The translations under genes were made by a program, and so were the position numbers. From contig CAWCZO010000008.1 in the NCBI GenBank assembly GCA_963800065.1, positions 868,001 through 932,000 on the forward strand: a DNA stretch of 64,000 nucleotides, read 5' to 3'. The notes below the pieces were generated by a model that was given only the letters and a program-made list of their open reading frames with translations, was not told the origin of the DNA and made no database searches. Every line of letters begins with the position of its first letter. Within the stretch, counting starts at the first letter, position 1. Below are positions 34,302-43,636 of this stretch, one piece after another. This DNA is from CAWJFJ01 sp963800065. Its GTDB lineage: Bacteria > Actinomycetota > Acidimicrobiia > Acidimicrobiales > UBA8190.

Positions 34302-35626
34302 GGGGCCGTCACCGGGACAGCGGTGCCGTCCGGATACGTCGTGGCGCCCATGACCACACCGGTGGTGGTGACCTGGAGGGTGACGGTGGTCGACTGTTGA
34401 TTCCCGGGATCGGTCACCTTGACCGAGTAGGTCTCGGGGATCATCTCCGTCAGGCTGAGGGCCGGATTGGGAGACGTCCCCGACGTCGGCGACAGCCCGA
34501 AGGCATCGGCGGGACAGCCGTCGGTGGCGTCTTGGACGGTGGCCGTGGCGGTGGCGCCGTACAACGGCGTGCCGCCTGACTTCGACACCTGCAGTTCCAG
34601 AGGAGCCAATCCCGTGATGGTCGCCGTGCTGGTGCCGCCGGGAGAGGAGGCCACCATGGCCGGGGTCGACGGTGCCTCGGCCGTACAGTCCCCGTACCAG
34701 ACCGAGTACCCCGACGGGTACGGGAACAGCGTGCTGGACGTGGCCCCGCCCGTCGCCACCGTCTTCCACGGGACGGGGAGGAGTTGGCCGTTACCCACCG
34801 ACACCGGCATCCCGGTGGCGATGGGGACCGAGCCCGGCGTGAACTGGACCGTCGAAGACTGGTCGAAATGGAACGAATACGGGGACGTGACCCCGGACAC
34901 GACGGTCAGACTGGTACTCGGCGCCGTGTTCTCCTGCCAGTCGACGTAACCACCGGAGGAGCTGCTCAAGGTCACCGTGTAGGTGCCGGGGGCCTCCTGC
35001 TGGAAGACGCAGCCGTTGATGTCCGGGGTGTACGTCGTGAGGGATCCGCCCGGTCCGTCGTTGATCTTGACCTGGAGGCCGGTGACGCCTCCCGGCGGGG
35101 CTGTGCCCGTGGCCCCCACGATCTGCACCGAGATGTAACCGTCCGTAGGGACAGCCGTCCCGTAAGGAGGATTGATGATGGTGGTCTCGGCCAGCGATTG
35201 CCCCGCCCCCCAGGTGACGGTGACCGTGGCCAGGATCACCTGTGGCGGGTTCCCGGAGGTGCACGCGTTCTGGGCGGCGCCGGCGTCGGCCCACGCCATT
35301 TGCGCCGACGCCGAGTAGCCGATCCCGGCCACCACCACCGGGGTCGAGGTGAGAGAGACGACGTGGTTGATATCACCCTGGAGGGTGGCCAGAGGGTCGT
35401 TGGCCAACCGCTCGAGCCACTGCTCGGCGATCTCCGTGGCCGAGACCTGCTCCTTCGCATGGGCGGCCTGCTTGATGACGTCGGACACCAGGTTCGACGT
35501 GGCGATGAGGATCACCAGGAGCACCACCAGGGCCAGGACGGCGTCGATGAGCCCGAACCCGTCCTCGGCGTGGTGGCGACGTCCATGGTTCGGACCACCA
35601 CGATCGCACTCGGACGAACGCCTCAC
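34298..35626 (-). CDS. PilV-like prepilin
   Basis: The protein begins with a leader ending Glu-Asp-Gly, then FGLIDAVLALVVLLVILIATS, a prepilin-type helix in which position +5 is Asp rather than the usual Glu. The remainder is a Thr/Ser/Pro-rich beta-domain of about 400 residues, with sequence resembling carboxypeptidase-regulatory-like folds (YTPDINGCVFQQEAPGTYTV). GTG 35626 gives a 23-residue leader; the frame is open to a GTG at 35758, which would make an unusually long leader. It is the first gene of the coupled trio. Confidence 0.65.
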   Translation of the reverse strand: MRRSSECDRGGPNHGRRHHAEDGFGLIDAVLALVVLLVILIATSNLVSDVIKQAAHAKEQVSATEIAEQWLERLANDPLATLQGDINHVVSLTSTPVVVAGIGYSASAQMAWADAGAAQNACTSGNPPQVILATVTVTWGAGQSLAETTIINPPYGTAVPTDGYISVQIVGATGTAPPGGVTGLQVKINDGPGGSLTTYTPDINGCVFQQEAPGTYTVTLSSSSGGYVDWQENTAPSTSLTVVSGVTSPYSFHFDQSSTVQFTPGSVPIATGMPVSVGNGQLLPVPWKTVATGGATSSTLFPYPSGYSVWYGDCTAEAPSTPAMVASSPGGTSTATITGLAPLELQVSKSGGTPLYGATATATVQDATDGCPADAFGLSPTSGTSPNPALSLTEMIPETYSVKVTDPGNQQSTTVTLQVTTTGVVMGATTYPDGTAVPVTAP

Positions 35627-35863
35627 CGGGGCCGGAACTCGCCGGGGCGTCGAAGGGGCGTCCGGGCCTGCGTCGGTGTGCTTACGGTGGGCCTGCCGGG
35701 CTTCTCGATGCTGAGACGTCCACGCCGCGATCTCGAACGCATCGATAGCCCCCCTCACCTCTGCGGCCCGTTCGGCAAGCGTTGTGGCAGGCGTGGCTCT
35801 CTGGCGGCGTCCACCGGGTAGAAGGTTCGCCGTGGGTCGTTCCCCTAAGTATTGACACTTACA

Positions 35864-35902
35864 GTGGTCTTATGACCACCAATCACCACGTTATGTGGTG
35901 AT
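35864..35902. promoter_or_regulatory. two adjacent hairpin/operator-like inverted repeats
   Basis: GTGGTC-TTAT-GACCAC (35864-35879) is followed two bases later by ATCACCAC-GTTAT-GTGGTGAT (35882-35902). The stretch 35845-35912 is AT-rich for this genome. It contains TTGACA twice on the plus strand and TTGTCA on the minus strand. It lies upstream of the pilin trio and downstream of a sulfotransferase gene. It could be the trio's promoter with paired operator sites, or a double terminator for the sulfotransferase operon. Confidence 0.4.
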
Positions 35903-35983
35903 GTTGACAAATGGGCCACGTCGCGACCCTGGCGATGCCGTCCGGTGGGACACGTCCGGCCCTGTCCCGTGGTGGAGGGGAAG

Positions 35984-36841
35984 TTACGCCGGGGCGGCGC
36001 CGGACCAGTCAGGGTCCGCCTCGTAGCCCAGCCGCACCACCAGGTCTCCCGTGAGGTGCTTGAACAGGTCCACGTGGTCGACGCCGAAGTGGCGGCGCCA
36101 TTCGCCGGGCTCGCCCGAGCGGACATGGGGGTCTCTGTCGGCGGCGGGGGAGCGGCCCTGGCGGCTGAACCTTTCGACGATCCTCAGGCCCTGTTCGACG
36201 GCGGCATCATCGAAGCCGTAGAACCGGAAGAGACGGGTGAATGTCGCCACCTCGTCGCCCACAGCGTCCTCGTAGCGCAGTTCGAGGATTCCCGGACGGG
36301 AGTATGACCATCGGTCCATGTCGGCCAGCGTGGAGCGGGCACACCGCTCGATCTCGGCCAGAAGGCCGTCGTGCTCGTCGTTGCTGCGCAGGAAGGCCTG
36401 ATAGCTGAGGCCGCCGTAGCGCTCCTTGGGCTCGAGTGCCCAGGCCTCGTCGGTCCGCAGATGGTAGTGATAGCCGGACACCACGATGTCCCGGGGATCC
36501 CGGATCAGGTGGGAGACCCGGCAGTCCCGATCGGCGAAATCCTGGGGATGGAAGTCGTTGGCCCGGTCGTAGACCAGGACGTCGATGTCGCGACCCGGGA
36601 GAGGAGACCGGCCCGACGCCCCGGAGGACACCGCCACCTCGGTGAAGCGCAGACCATAGAACCCGGCCACCGTCGAGAGGACCCGCTGGAACCACACCGT
36701 CCCGACCTTGTGGTGGGCACAGTGCACGAGGATGGCGGGTCCCTGGTCGGCGTCGAAGGGCGTGCGGGTCAGCCGGCGGATCCTGCTCCGCACGGCCAGG
36801 TGCACCGGGCGCAGACCGAGCCTGTCCACCAGGTTCGCCAT
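35984..36841 (-). CDS. sulfotransferase (last gene of the cluster)
   Basis: A 285-residue cytosolic-type sulfotransferase. The PAPS 5'-phosphosulfate loop reads VHCAHHKVGTVWFQRVL (about residue 40) and the 3'-phosphate site HLIRDPRDIVVSGYHYH (about 110); the C-terminal EWRRHFGVDHVDLFK resembles the family's GxW(R/K)xxF motif. It would transfer sulfate from PAPS to a hydroxyl acceptor. It is clearly paralogous to 38173-38985 (shared HHKVGTVWF). The start at 36841 leaves a 29-base gap after the glycosyltransferase stop. The acceptor is most likely a surface glycan or glycolipid, by context. Confidence 0.88.
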   Translation of the reverse strand: MANLVDRLGLRPVHLAVRSRIRRLTRTPFDADQGPAILVHCAHHKVGTVWFQRVLSTVAGFYGLRFTEVAVSSGASGRSPLPGRDIDVLVYDRANDFHPQDFADRDCRVSHLIRDPRDIVVSGYHYHLRTDEAWALEPKERYGGLSYQAFLRSNDEHDGLLAEIERCARSTLADMDRWSYSRPGILELRYEDAVGDEVATFTRLFRFYGFDDAAVEQGLRIVERFSRQGRSPAADRDPHVRSGEPGEWRRHFGVDHVDLFKHLTGDLVVRLGYEADPDWSGAAPA

Positions 36842-36870
36842 GGCCGTCTCGCCCGTGTCCCGGCCGGCCA

Positions 36871-38109
36871 CTACGCCGAGCCGGGCCCGCTCGGTGCCGG
36901 CGTCTGACTCCCCAGAGCCAGGTCTCGGATGCGCTGGCGGGCGAAGGACCACTGGTGGCGTTGGAGGAAGATGGCCTGCCCTTCGGTCACCAGGCGTTCC
37001 CGCAGGTCAGGTTGGGTCAGAGCCGACACGCAGGCCCGGGCGAAGCTGTCGGCATCGTCGGCCACCAGAAAGTGCCGACCAGGCTCGAGCCCGAGACCCT
37101 GCGCCCCGATGGAGGTCGACACCACGGGTATGCGGTGAGCCAGGGCCTCGAGGATCTTGAGCCTGGTCCCACTGGCGTAGCGCAACGGGACGACGACGAG
37201 GTCGGCGACGGCCAGCTCCGCCGCCATCGACTCGACGAACCCCACCACGGTGACCTCCGGTGGGTGATCGAGCCGGGTCACCGAGCCATCGGGGTCGCCC
37301 ACCAGCCTGATCCGGACAGAGGGGATCCGGTCGCGCAGGAGAGGGGCGATCTCGGTGACCAACCAGCGAGCTCCGTCCGTGTTCGGTCCATACCGCATGC
37401 TCCCCTGGAACAGCACGGACGGGGGGTCACCGACCTGTGCCCGTCCGGCGGGATGTTCCGGGGGCTCATAGCCGTTGGGGACGACCACGGCGTTGGTGAG
37501 ACCGGCATGCCCCACGTCGTGGTCGCTGCAGACGAGAACGGTGTCGACCGATCGGGCCACCGTCTGTTGGAGCCGGGCCCAGCGAGCGGCGTTGCGCCGG
37601 GCCTGGGACGCCGCGCCCCGTCGGTGGATCCACCCGCGCACCCCGTCCGACGGTTGCTGTCGCAGGATGTCCAGCCGCGTCAGGATCTTCTGGTCCTCGA
37701 GGTCGTCGAGATCGACGATGGTCCGGCCCAGTGCCGGCCGTCCCAGCAGCTCGAAGGTGCTCGCCTTGTTGATCCAGACCAGGTCGTAGTGGCTGCCGGC
37801 CCAGGCTTGGAACCGGGCCCGCAGCGGTGCCGATTCGGCGGCGACGACCTCCAACGGCAGGCCGCTGGTGGCCAACCAGCGCAGACGCCGGCCGAAGGAG
37901 TAGACGGGCTTGGTGCTGGTCACGACCTCGACCCGGGCGACCTCCACGTCCGGGGGAACGTCACAGGGATCGGCCCGGTTCGGATAGATCAGGCTGAAGA
38001 TATCGAGCTCGCCCAGGGCGGCGAGGGTGGCGACCACCTGTTGCGATCGCAGGTGGGTACCCAGTCGGGCTGGCCATGGGAAGTCCTGGGCGACGAAGAG
38101 GATCTTCAC
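36871..38109 (-). CDS. GT4-like glycosyltransferase
   Basis: A 412-residue GT-B enzyme. The N-terminal domain opens MKILFVAQDFPWPARLGTHL; the C-terminal nucleotide-sugar domain has PSVLFQGSMRYGPNTDGARW, VVPLRYASGTRLKILEALAH and the Glu of EALA. The overall style is that of the TIGR03087/exopolysaccharide glycosyltransferases. The donor and acceptor sugar are unknown. It sits between sulfotransferase genes on the same strand, implying that the same glycan is built and sulfated. Confidence 0.85.
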   Translation of the reverse strand: MKILFVAQDFPWPARLGTHLRSQQVVATLAALGELDIFSLIYPNRADPCDVPPDVEVARVEVVTSTKPVYSFGRRLRWLATSGLPLEVVAAESAPLRARFQAWAGSHYDLVWINKASTFELLGRPALGRTIVDLDDLEDQKILTRLDILRQQPSDGVRGWIHRRGAASQARRNAARWARLQQTVARSVDTVLVCSDHDVGHAGLTNAVVVPNGYEPPEHPAGRAQVGDPPSVLFQGSMRYGPNTDGARWLVTEIAPLLRDRIPSVRIRLVGDPDGSVTRLDHPPEVTVVGFVESMAAELAVADLVVVPLRYASGTRLKILEALAHRIPVVSTSIGAQGLGLEPGRHFLVADDADSFARACVSALTQPDLRERLVTEGQAIFLQRHQWSFARQRIRDLALGSQTPAPSGPGSA

Positions 38110-38172
38110 CCGGGGCCCTTTTCGCTTCCCACCGCGCCCCAGGTTACAAACATCTTCGGGAACGCCACCCGC

Positions 38173-38985
38173 TCAACCGGAGGTCGCATCTACGTCGGGT
38201 GGCTCACAAGACCAGTCCTGACCCGACTCGTAACCCAACTTGACCAAGAGATCTCCGGTCAGGGCCTTGAACGCTTCGACATGATCGCGTCCGAACTCCC
38301 CTCGCCATTGCCCGGTTCTCCCGGACCGGACGTGCTGCCTCTGGTTGCCGGGGGCGGGCGTGGAGGGTTGTGAGCGGATGCTGAAGCGGGCCACGGCGTC
38401 CAGTCCGACCCTGACCGCTTCGTCGTCGAGACCGTAGAATTCGAAGACGCGGGAGAACCACGACAGCTCGTCGTCGATGACGTCCTCGTAGCGCAATTCC
38501 AGGAACTCCGGTTGTCCGTAGTCCCAGGCGGCCATGTCGGCCAGGTTGGAGGCTGCGCTGCGTTCGATCTCGGCCAGCAGGCCCCGGTCACGGTCCACCG
38601 AGTTGAGAAAATCGTGATACGAGAGCCCACCCCAGGCGGGCCCGCCCGGGAGGTGGGCCCATTCCTCGTCTGTCCACAAGTGGTAGAAGTACCCGGAGAC
38701 GACCACGTCGCGTGGGTCGCGGATCATGTGCGAGCCCCGGAAGACCCGGCCGGGCAGGTCCTCTCGGCGATAGTGCCGTCCCGCCCGGAAGAAGGCGATA
38801 TCGGTGCGAGGATCGACGGGTTTGCCCACGCAACGCTCGATACGCAGGTCATAGGCCGTGGCCAGGGTGCCCAACACCCGGCGGAACCACACTGTTCCGA
38901 CCTTGTGGTGAGAGCAGTGCACGATCAGGGGTCGTCCCACTTCGGGACGGAAAGGTGTGAGGGGGGGCGGTGCCGACTTACTCAT
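38173..38985 (-). CDS. sulfotransferase
   Basis: A 270-residue protein with VHCSHHKVGTVWFRRVL (PAPS loop), HMIRDPRDVVVSGYFYH (3'-phosphate site) and QWRGEFGRDHVEAFK near the end. It is a close paralogue of 35984-36841. The start ATG at 38985 overlaps the stop of the preceding sulfotransferase gene (ATGAGTAA), so the pair is translationally coupled. It presumably sulfates a different position of the same acceptor as its paralogue. That split of labour is a guess. Confidence 0.88.
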   Translation of the reverse strand: MSKSAPPPLTPFRPEVGRPLIVHCSHHKVGTVWFRRVLGTLATAYDLRIERCVGKPVDPRTDIAFFRAGRHYRREDLPGRVFRGSHMIRDPRDVVVSGYFYHLWTDEEWAHLPGGPAWGGLSYHDFLNSVDRDRGLLAEIERSAASNLADMAAWDYGQPEFLELRYEDVIDDELSWFSRVFEFYGLDDEAVRVGLDAVARFSIRSQPSTPAPGNQRQHVRSGRTGQWRGEFGRDHVEAFKALTGDLLVKLGYESGQDWSCEPPDVDATSG

Positions 38986-39763
38986 AGCCGAAGACCTTGA
39001 GAAGCTCTCCTCCGGTACGCCGGACGACGACGAAGGGAAGCGCCGTGGAGGCACCGTGGCCGACGCCGATCGAGGTCGTCCGCACCTTGGCGTTGCGTTG
39101 GGCCCACCGCTCGTCCTCGAGCCGGAGCGGTTGAGCACCGAAGGCATGCGGACGATCGGCGTAATCGAGGACATCGTCCGACCAGGGTTCCCCCAGCCAG
39201 CTGAAGAGTGGGCGCAGGGTCGGCTCCGGATCGCGGACCAGGTCTTCGTATCGCAGTTCAAGGACTCTGTCACCGCCTTTTCTGTCGGCGAACTCGTGCG
39301 CCGAGCGGACGTACCGGACCCACGATCGGGCGGCCCGGTGCATGCTCTTCACTCCGTAGAAGCGGCGCCAGGCGTCGATGACGTCATGGGGGTCGCGCAC
39401 GATGTGGACGATCTGAGAGTCTGGGTAGAGGGCATCGATGTAATCGAGCATGAGGGCGTAATCGGGGCTCTTGTCGGCCCAGCGGGTTTTTCCGGTGTGC
39501 TCTGCGTAACGAAGGTGGAAGGCCTCGAACAGGGAGCGGACATTGGCGTGCCACTCTTCGAGGCTCAGGCCGAAACCTGTCAGCGTCGACCAGTTGCGTT
39601 CCTCGATGGCCCGGATACCCCAGAGAAAACGCGACTCGGGCCCGGCGCTGATGGACGGATGAGAGTCGAGGATGAGACGCAGGAGGGTGGTACCGGACCG
39701 CGGACAGCCGACGACGAATATGGGGCGCGACGACGCACTGCCTGACTGGCCGACGTGGGGCAC
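38978..39763 (-). CDS. sulfotransferase (Sulfotransfer_3 type)
   Basis: A 261-residue protein with PIFVVGCPRSGTTLLRLIL (PAPS P-loop) near the N-terminus and IVHIVRDPHDVIDAWRRF as 3'-phosphate site, and VLELRYEDLVRDPE downstream. This is a different subfamily from its two neighbours. It is upstream of and coupled to 38173-38985. Together the cluster covers at least three sulfotransferase subtypes. Confidence 0.88.
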   Translation of the reverse strand: MPHVGQSGSASSRPIFVVGCPRSGTTLLRLILDSHPSISAGPESRFLWGIRAIEERNWSTLTGFGLSLEEWHANVRSLFEAFHLRYAEHTGKTRWADKSPDYALMLDYIDALYPDSQIVHIVRDPHDVIDAWRRFYGVKSMHRAARSWVRYVRSAHEFADRKGGDRVLELRYEDLVRDPEPTLRPLFSWLGEPWSDDVLDYADRPHAFGAQPLRLEDERWAQRNAKVRTTSIGVGHGASTALPFVVVRRTGGELLKVFGYE

Positions 39764-39924
39764 GGGGCTGCCTCAGCGGCCGTTCTGGGTCGGGCCGATC
39801 GATGTCGTCGGGGACAACCTGGGGAGAACGGGCGAGTCGTCCCCACCCATCGCGCTCACTGTCGAACCTGCCAATCCAACGACCCTTCTCGCCGCTTTCC
39901 CGACGTTCCCTGAGGACATCCAGC

Positions 39925-41001
39925 CTACCTCGGCCGATCGAGGGCCTCTCCGGGGCGACCCCCCAGCAGAACCTCGTCGGCACCTATCACCGCCCTGGTC
40001 GAGTTGTCGTAGACGCGATCGAGGCCGAAGCCGCGCACGAGGGCCAGCGCCCTCTCGACCCGATCGCCGGGGACCTCGTTGACCCAGGCGTCGAGACGAG
40101 CGGAACCTGATGTCGTATCGGTGCCGCGGTAGTTGCTGCGCGATGGCCGGGCCACGCTCTTCACCGAGGCCGTCTCAGCGTCCCAATCCGGACCGAATGA
40201 CAGAAGGTAGGAGCGCAGCCTTTCCAGCTCGCCACCCGGGTCGTCGACCATCTGCTCGTAGAAGACCACGTGGACGCGACGGGCGTCGAGCTGGTGGATG
40301 GGTACGAAATTCTCGAGACACCACTGGAGGACGACCCGGTGGAACCTGTCAGTGGATGCCGCCGCCTCGTCTATCAGGGACTGGAACGGCTTGAGCGGAC
40401 CCTGCATGAGCGACTGCTGGCTGAGCAACGGTTCGAGCTGCTCCGGCCAGCCCAGTTCGCTCACCGACCAGGCGGTCGGCACCGGATGGCGCAGCAGGTA
40501 GACCACGGGAGTCCGGGGATAGCGACGGACGATCCACGGCAGCAGGTTGGTGGCCCGGACCTCCTTCACGACGCGGCGGCTGACCAGACGGGCCTTGTTG
40601 TACTTGTCGGTGAACCGGTTGCGGATCCGCCCGCTCAGGATCCTGTCGAGAACGGCGGCAACGGCCTCATCGGCGTCGTCGTCGGCGCCTAGGTAGTGGC
40701 CGCGGCTGACAGGCCAGGTCCACGGGACGGATTGCGTCCGCAGCGGCTCGAACACCAGTCGGGCACCGAGAGCATCCACCAGGATCTCTGCCAGCCAGGT
40801 GGTTCCGCTGCGTCCGCTGCCCACCAGAAGCAAGGTGTGGTTCGGGTCGTGGTTGAGTTCGAGAAATGCCGCCTGCGGCGACACCCCGCGCCGGGCCCGG
40901 CGGACGAACAGCCTCGGATGGCGGACCGCTCTGCGCACGAAGCGCATCTCCCGTCGTATGCGTTCGGGGATACCTAGTCGGCGCGGCAACGGACTACTCA
41001 T
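39925..41001 (-). CDS. sulfotransferase with basic N-terminal extension
   Basis: A 358-residue protein. The first ~45 residues are strongly basic (many Arg), then come HTLLLVGSGRSGTTWLAEIL (PAPS P-loop), VVYLLRHPVPTAWSV (3'-phosphate region) and VHVVFYEQMVDDP. The start at 41001 lies 5 bases after the YfhO-type gene, so the two are almost certainly one transcript. The basic extension may hold it at the membrane face; this is a guess. The 161 bases downstream to the next sulfotransferase contain no gene. Confidence 0.85.
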   Translation of the reverse strand: MSSPLPRRLGIPERIRREMRFVRRAVRHPRLFVRRARRGVSPQAAFLELNHDPNHTLLLVGSGRSGTTWLAEILVDALGARLVFEPLRTQSVPWTWPVSRGHYLGADDDADEAVAAVLDRILSGRIRNRFTDKYNKARLVSRRVVKEVRATNLLPWIVRRYPRTPVVYLLRHPVPTAWSVSELGWPEQLEPLLSQQSLMQGPLKPFQSLIDEAAASTDRFHRVVLQWCLENFVPIHQLDARRVHVVFYEQMVDDPGGELERLRSYLLSFGPDWDAETASVKSVARPSRSNYRGTDTTSGSARLDAWVNEVPGDRVERALALVRGFGLDRVYDNSTRAVIGADEVLLGGRPGEALDRPR

Positions 41002-41006
41002 GACCG

Positions 41007-43481
41007 CTAGCCGTCGTCGATACCTGCACCGGGCTCCGGTTCCACGGCGACGGCCTTGCCTGAGCCGGCATCCACCGTGACGAGGTCGTCCCTGTCGGCA
41101 CCACCATCGGTGACCGAACTGGATCCGCGATGGCGCCGACGGCGGGTGACGGCCACCACGGCCCCGCCGCCCAGACCGACCACACCGAGGGCGGCCAGCA
41201 CCAGACCGGCCGTGAATGTCGTCGGCCAGTACGTGACGGTCACGATGTGCCGTCCGGGGGGGATGAGGGTCTGCATCATCACGCCGGACAACGGAAGAAG
41301 GGCGAGGGAATGTCCGTCGATGGTGGCATGCCACCCGGGTTCATTGGTCAAGTGGAGCCGAAGGACCTGCGCCGTTGACGCCGACGTGGCGATACGCCAG
41401 ACCGAAGGGATCGGATGGGTGACGGCCACCGGGGTGCCCGGCGCGTCGACGGGGGGAAGGGCGTAGTGCGCACCGAGAGGGGTCAAGGTGGCGGCGGCGG
41501 CGCCCGGTATCCGGTAGAGGTCTTCGTTCCCGACCTGCCGATCGAAGACCGAACCTTTCGGCCCGGATCTTCCATGCGACTGGAGGACGTACCCGATACC
41601 GAACTGACGTGCTATCTGGGCGGACGGTACCTGCGGACAGAATATGGAGAGGGACGGGAGACCTCCGGACTGACCGGTCGCCTTGTGCCACGACCTGAAG
41701 TAGTTCTTGGTGAGCAGAGGGTCATAGGCCGTCATCTCGTGGACGCCGAGAAGGATGTTGGCCTCGGGGATGATGCCCAGTCCGCTGTGGCACGCCTGTG
41801 GGTTGACACCCAGTCCCACCGTTGCCGAGCCGACTGTATTCTTGAGCGCGGTTTCGCCCGCCGTGGGGGTGAAACCCGAACTCGATGTCCACAGTGGCGC
41901 GGCGGTGCCGACGAGGGCCACGGATTCACCGACCAGAAGCAGCAGTCCCACGAGCAATTCCACCCGGAACGGCGACGTCCGTCGGGTCCCAGAACGGTTG
42001 CGACGCTCCGCCACGATGAGCGTGGCGGCGGCGGCCAGTCCGACGATCAGTCCGACGGCGCCCCACAGGATGCTCCGGCCTTCCAATCCGGAGACGAAGC
42101 CGGTGCTCAGGTTGTCGGCGATGGACGGGGGATGGCCGACCGTCTCGATCCCAGCGAAGATGAGGCCGGTGACGATGAAGCCACCGGCCAGCCAGCGCCG
42201 AACCCTGGGAGCCGATTCGCCGCGAACGAGTGCATCCATGCCCGTGGCGGCCAGCATGACCACAAGGAACAAGAGGCAGATGACGGCGCGCGGCCAACGG
42301 ACGGCGTGGAGGCCTGGCAGCGCGTTCATCACGGTTTCGGCCGGCTGCACGAAGCTCAGGAAGCCGAAGACGATGACGGCGACCACCAGGGTCCTGACCT
42401 CCTTGCGCCGCCATCCCACCACTGCCCCGGTGACGGCCAGGACGACCACGATGGATCCGATGGTTGCCGCGGCCATGGTGAAGAGTCCGTCGTAACCCAG
42501 GAACATGTTGACGAATTGGCGAAAGGGCAGAGTTTCCTGGCTTCCCAATGCGCCGCCCCCGGCGCTGCGGACCGAGCGGGAGAGGAGTTGCAGACCGGGC
42601 AAGAGCAGCGGCGCAGCGAGAGCGATTCCGGCAATGCCGGCGATGACGAAATCGACAATCGGCCGAAAGAGGGGTCCGGATCCTCCGAACAGCGGTGTCC
42701 GTTGTGCCAGCATGGCGACGATGAACAAGGCGGTCATCGAGGCGAGCAGGATGAGCGAGTCTGGCTGGCCGGCGTAGACGGCGGCCGCCACCACCAGGGC
42801 GAAGAGCACGACGGAGCGGAAGCGACGCTCGCCGCGCATGATGAGGAGAGTGGCGGCGATCAGCCAGCCGGCCCATGACATGACTGATCCGATGGGCCAG
42901 CCGAGCCAACTGAAGAACGATCCGCACAGTTCGTAAGAGGCGCCGGCCAGAGCACAGGCCACGACACTCAGTCGCAGCGTCTTCCCCAGCGCGTAGGCCC
43001 CGGTGCCGGCGACGAGCAACGTCACCAGGACTCCGGCGGTGTAGGCCAGGTTCAGCGGGAAGAGGTAACCGACGAGAGCCGGAAGACCGAACGCCGCTGC
43101 CTGCCAATTGAAGACCAAGGGCATCCCCAGGGCGCTGTACGGATTCCACAGGGGGAGCTGCCCGTGGTGGACCTGCGTCCAGGCCAGATCGGTCCACGGG
43201 ATCATCTCGGTGATCTGGTCGGCGGCTAGACGATTGTGCAACCCGACGCCGGATCGTTGGGACAAGCCCCGTCGAGCCAGAACGTCATACGCTCCCAGAG
43301 CGTGTCCGTGGACCAGGGCCGGCACCAGTGCCGCCACCCCGACCACGATCACCCAGCCCACCCCGACGAAGTCGGGCCAATGACGAAGGATCGGACCACT
43401 CAGACGAGAATGCGACGCTCGGGCCGTCCCCTGTGCAGTGTTCCCGGCGCGGTCGTCTTCGTTCCCAGACGAGGTCTGCAA
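41007..43481 (-). CDS. YfhO-family membrane glycosyltransferase-like protein
   Basis: An 824-residue polytopic membrane protein with about 12-14 hydrophobic helices. The family hallmarks are the early outside loop DLAWTQVHHGQLPLWNPYSAL with GMPLVFNWQAAAFGLP, then LGYDGLFTM and a C-terminal extracellular beta domain (LTNEPGWHATIDG, IPPGRHIVTVTYWP). YfhO proteins are GT-C-like and in Bacillus help decorate lipoteichoic acid. A role in moving or adding sugars outside the membrane is likely here. TTG 43481 is the chosen start, with GGTGGAGCGAG before it. It is the first gene of the glycan cluster. Confidence 0.8.
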   Translation of the reverse strand: MQTSSGNEDDRAGNTAQGTARASHSRLSGPILRHWPDFVGVGWVIVVGVAALVPALVHGHALGAYDVLARRGLSQRSGVGLHNRLAADQITEMIPWTDLAWTQVHHGQLPLWNPYSALGMPLVFNWQAAAFGLPALVGYLFPLNLAYTAGVLVTLLVAGTGAYALGKTLRLSVVACALAGASYELCGSFFSWLGWPIGSVMSWAGWLIAATLLIMRGERRFRSVVLFALVVAAAVYAGQPDSLILLASMTALFIVAMLAQRTPLFGGSGPLFRPIVDFVIAGIAGIALAAPLLLPGLQLLSRSVRSAGGGALGSQETLPFRQFVNMFLGYDGLFTMAAATIGSIVVVLAVTGAVVGWRRKEVRTLVVAVIVFGFLSFVQPAETVMNALPGLHAVRWPRAVICLLFLVVMLAATGMDALVRGESAPRVRRWLAGGFIVTGLIFAGIETVGHPPSIADNLSTGFVSGLEGRSILWGAVGLIVGLAAAATLIVAERRNRSGTRRTSPFRVELLVGLLLLVGESVALVGTAAPLWTSSSGFTPTAGETALKNTVGSATVGLGVNPQACHSGLGIIPEANILLGVHEMTAYDPLLTKNYFRSWHKATGQSGGLPSLSIFCPQVPSAQIARQFGIGYVLQSHGRSGPKGSVFDRQVGNEDLYRIPGAAAATLTPLGAHYALPPVDAPGTPVAVTHPIPSVWRIATSASTAQVLRLHLTNEPGWHATIDGHSLALLPLSGVMMQTLIPPGRHIVTVTYWPTTFTAGLVLAALGVVGLGGGAVVAVTRRRRHRGSSSVTDGGADRDDLVTVDAGSGKAVAVEPEPGAGIDDG

Positions 43482-43636
43482 CTCGCTCCACCCCCCCTTC
43501 TCGGAAAAGAGCCGACCGTACCCGGCACCGTGGCTTCCTAGACTAGTTGGAGCCTTCCACCTGCGAGAGGAAGAGCCCGATCCCAGGCGTACGGTCGTGA
43601 GAAGATGGCCGCGGTGAGACGATCCAGATCGTCGCG

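Noticed and set aside
41415..42878. Long plus-strand ORF opposite the YfhO gene
   Set aside because: Gln/Asp/Gly-rich antisense shadow of a clear membrane protein; common in high-GC DNA.
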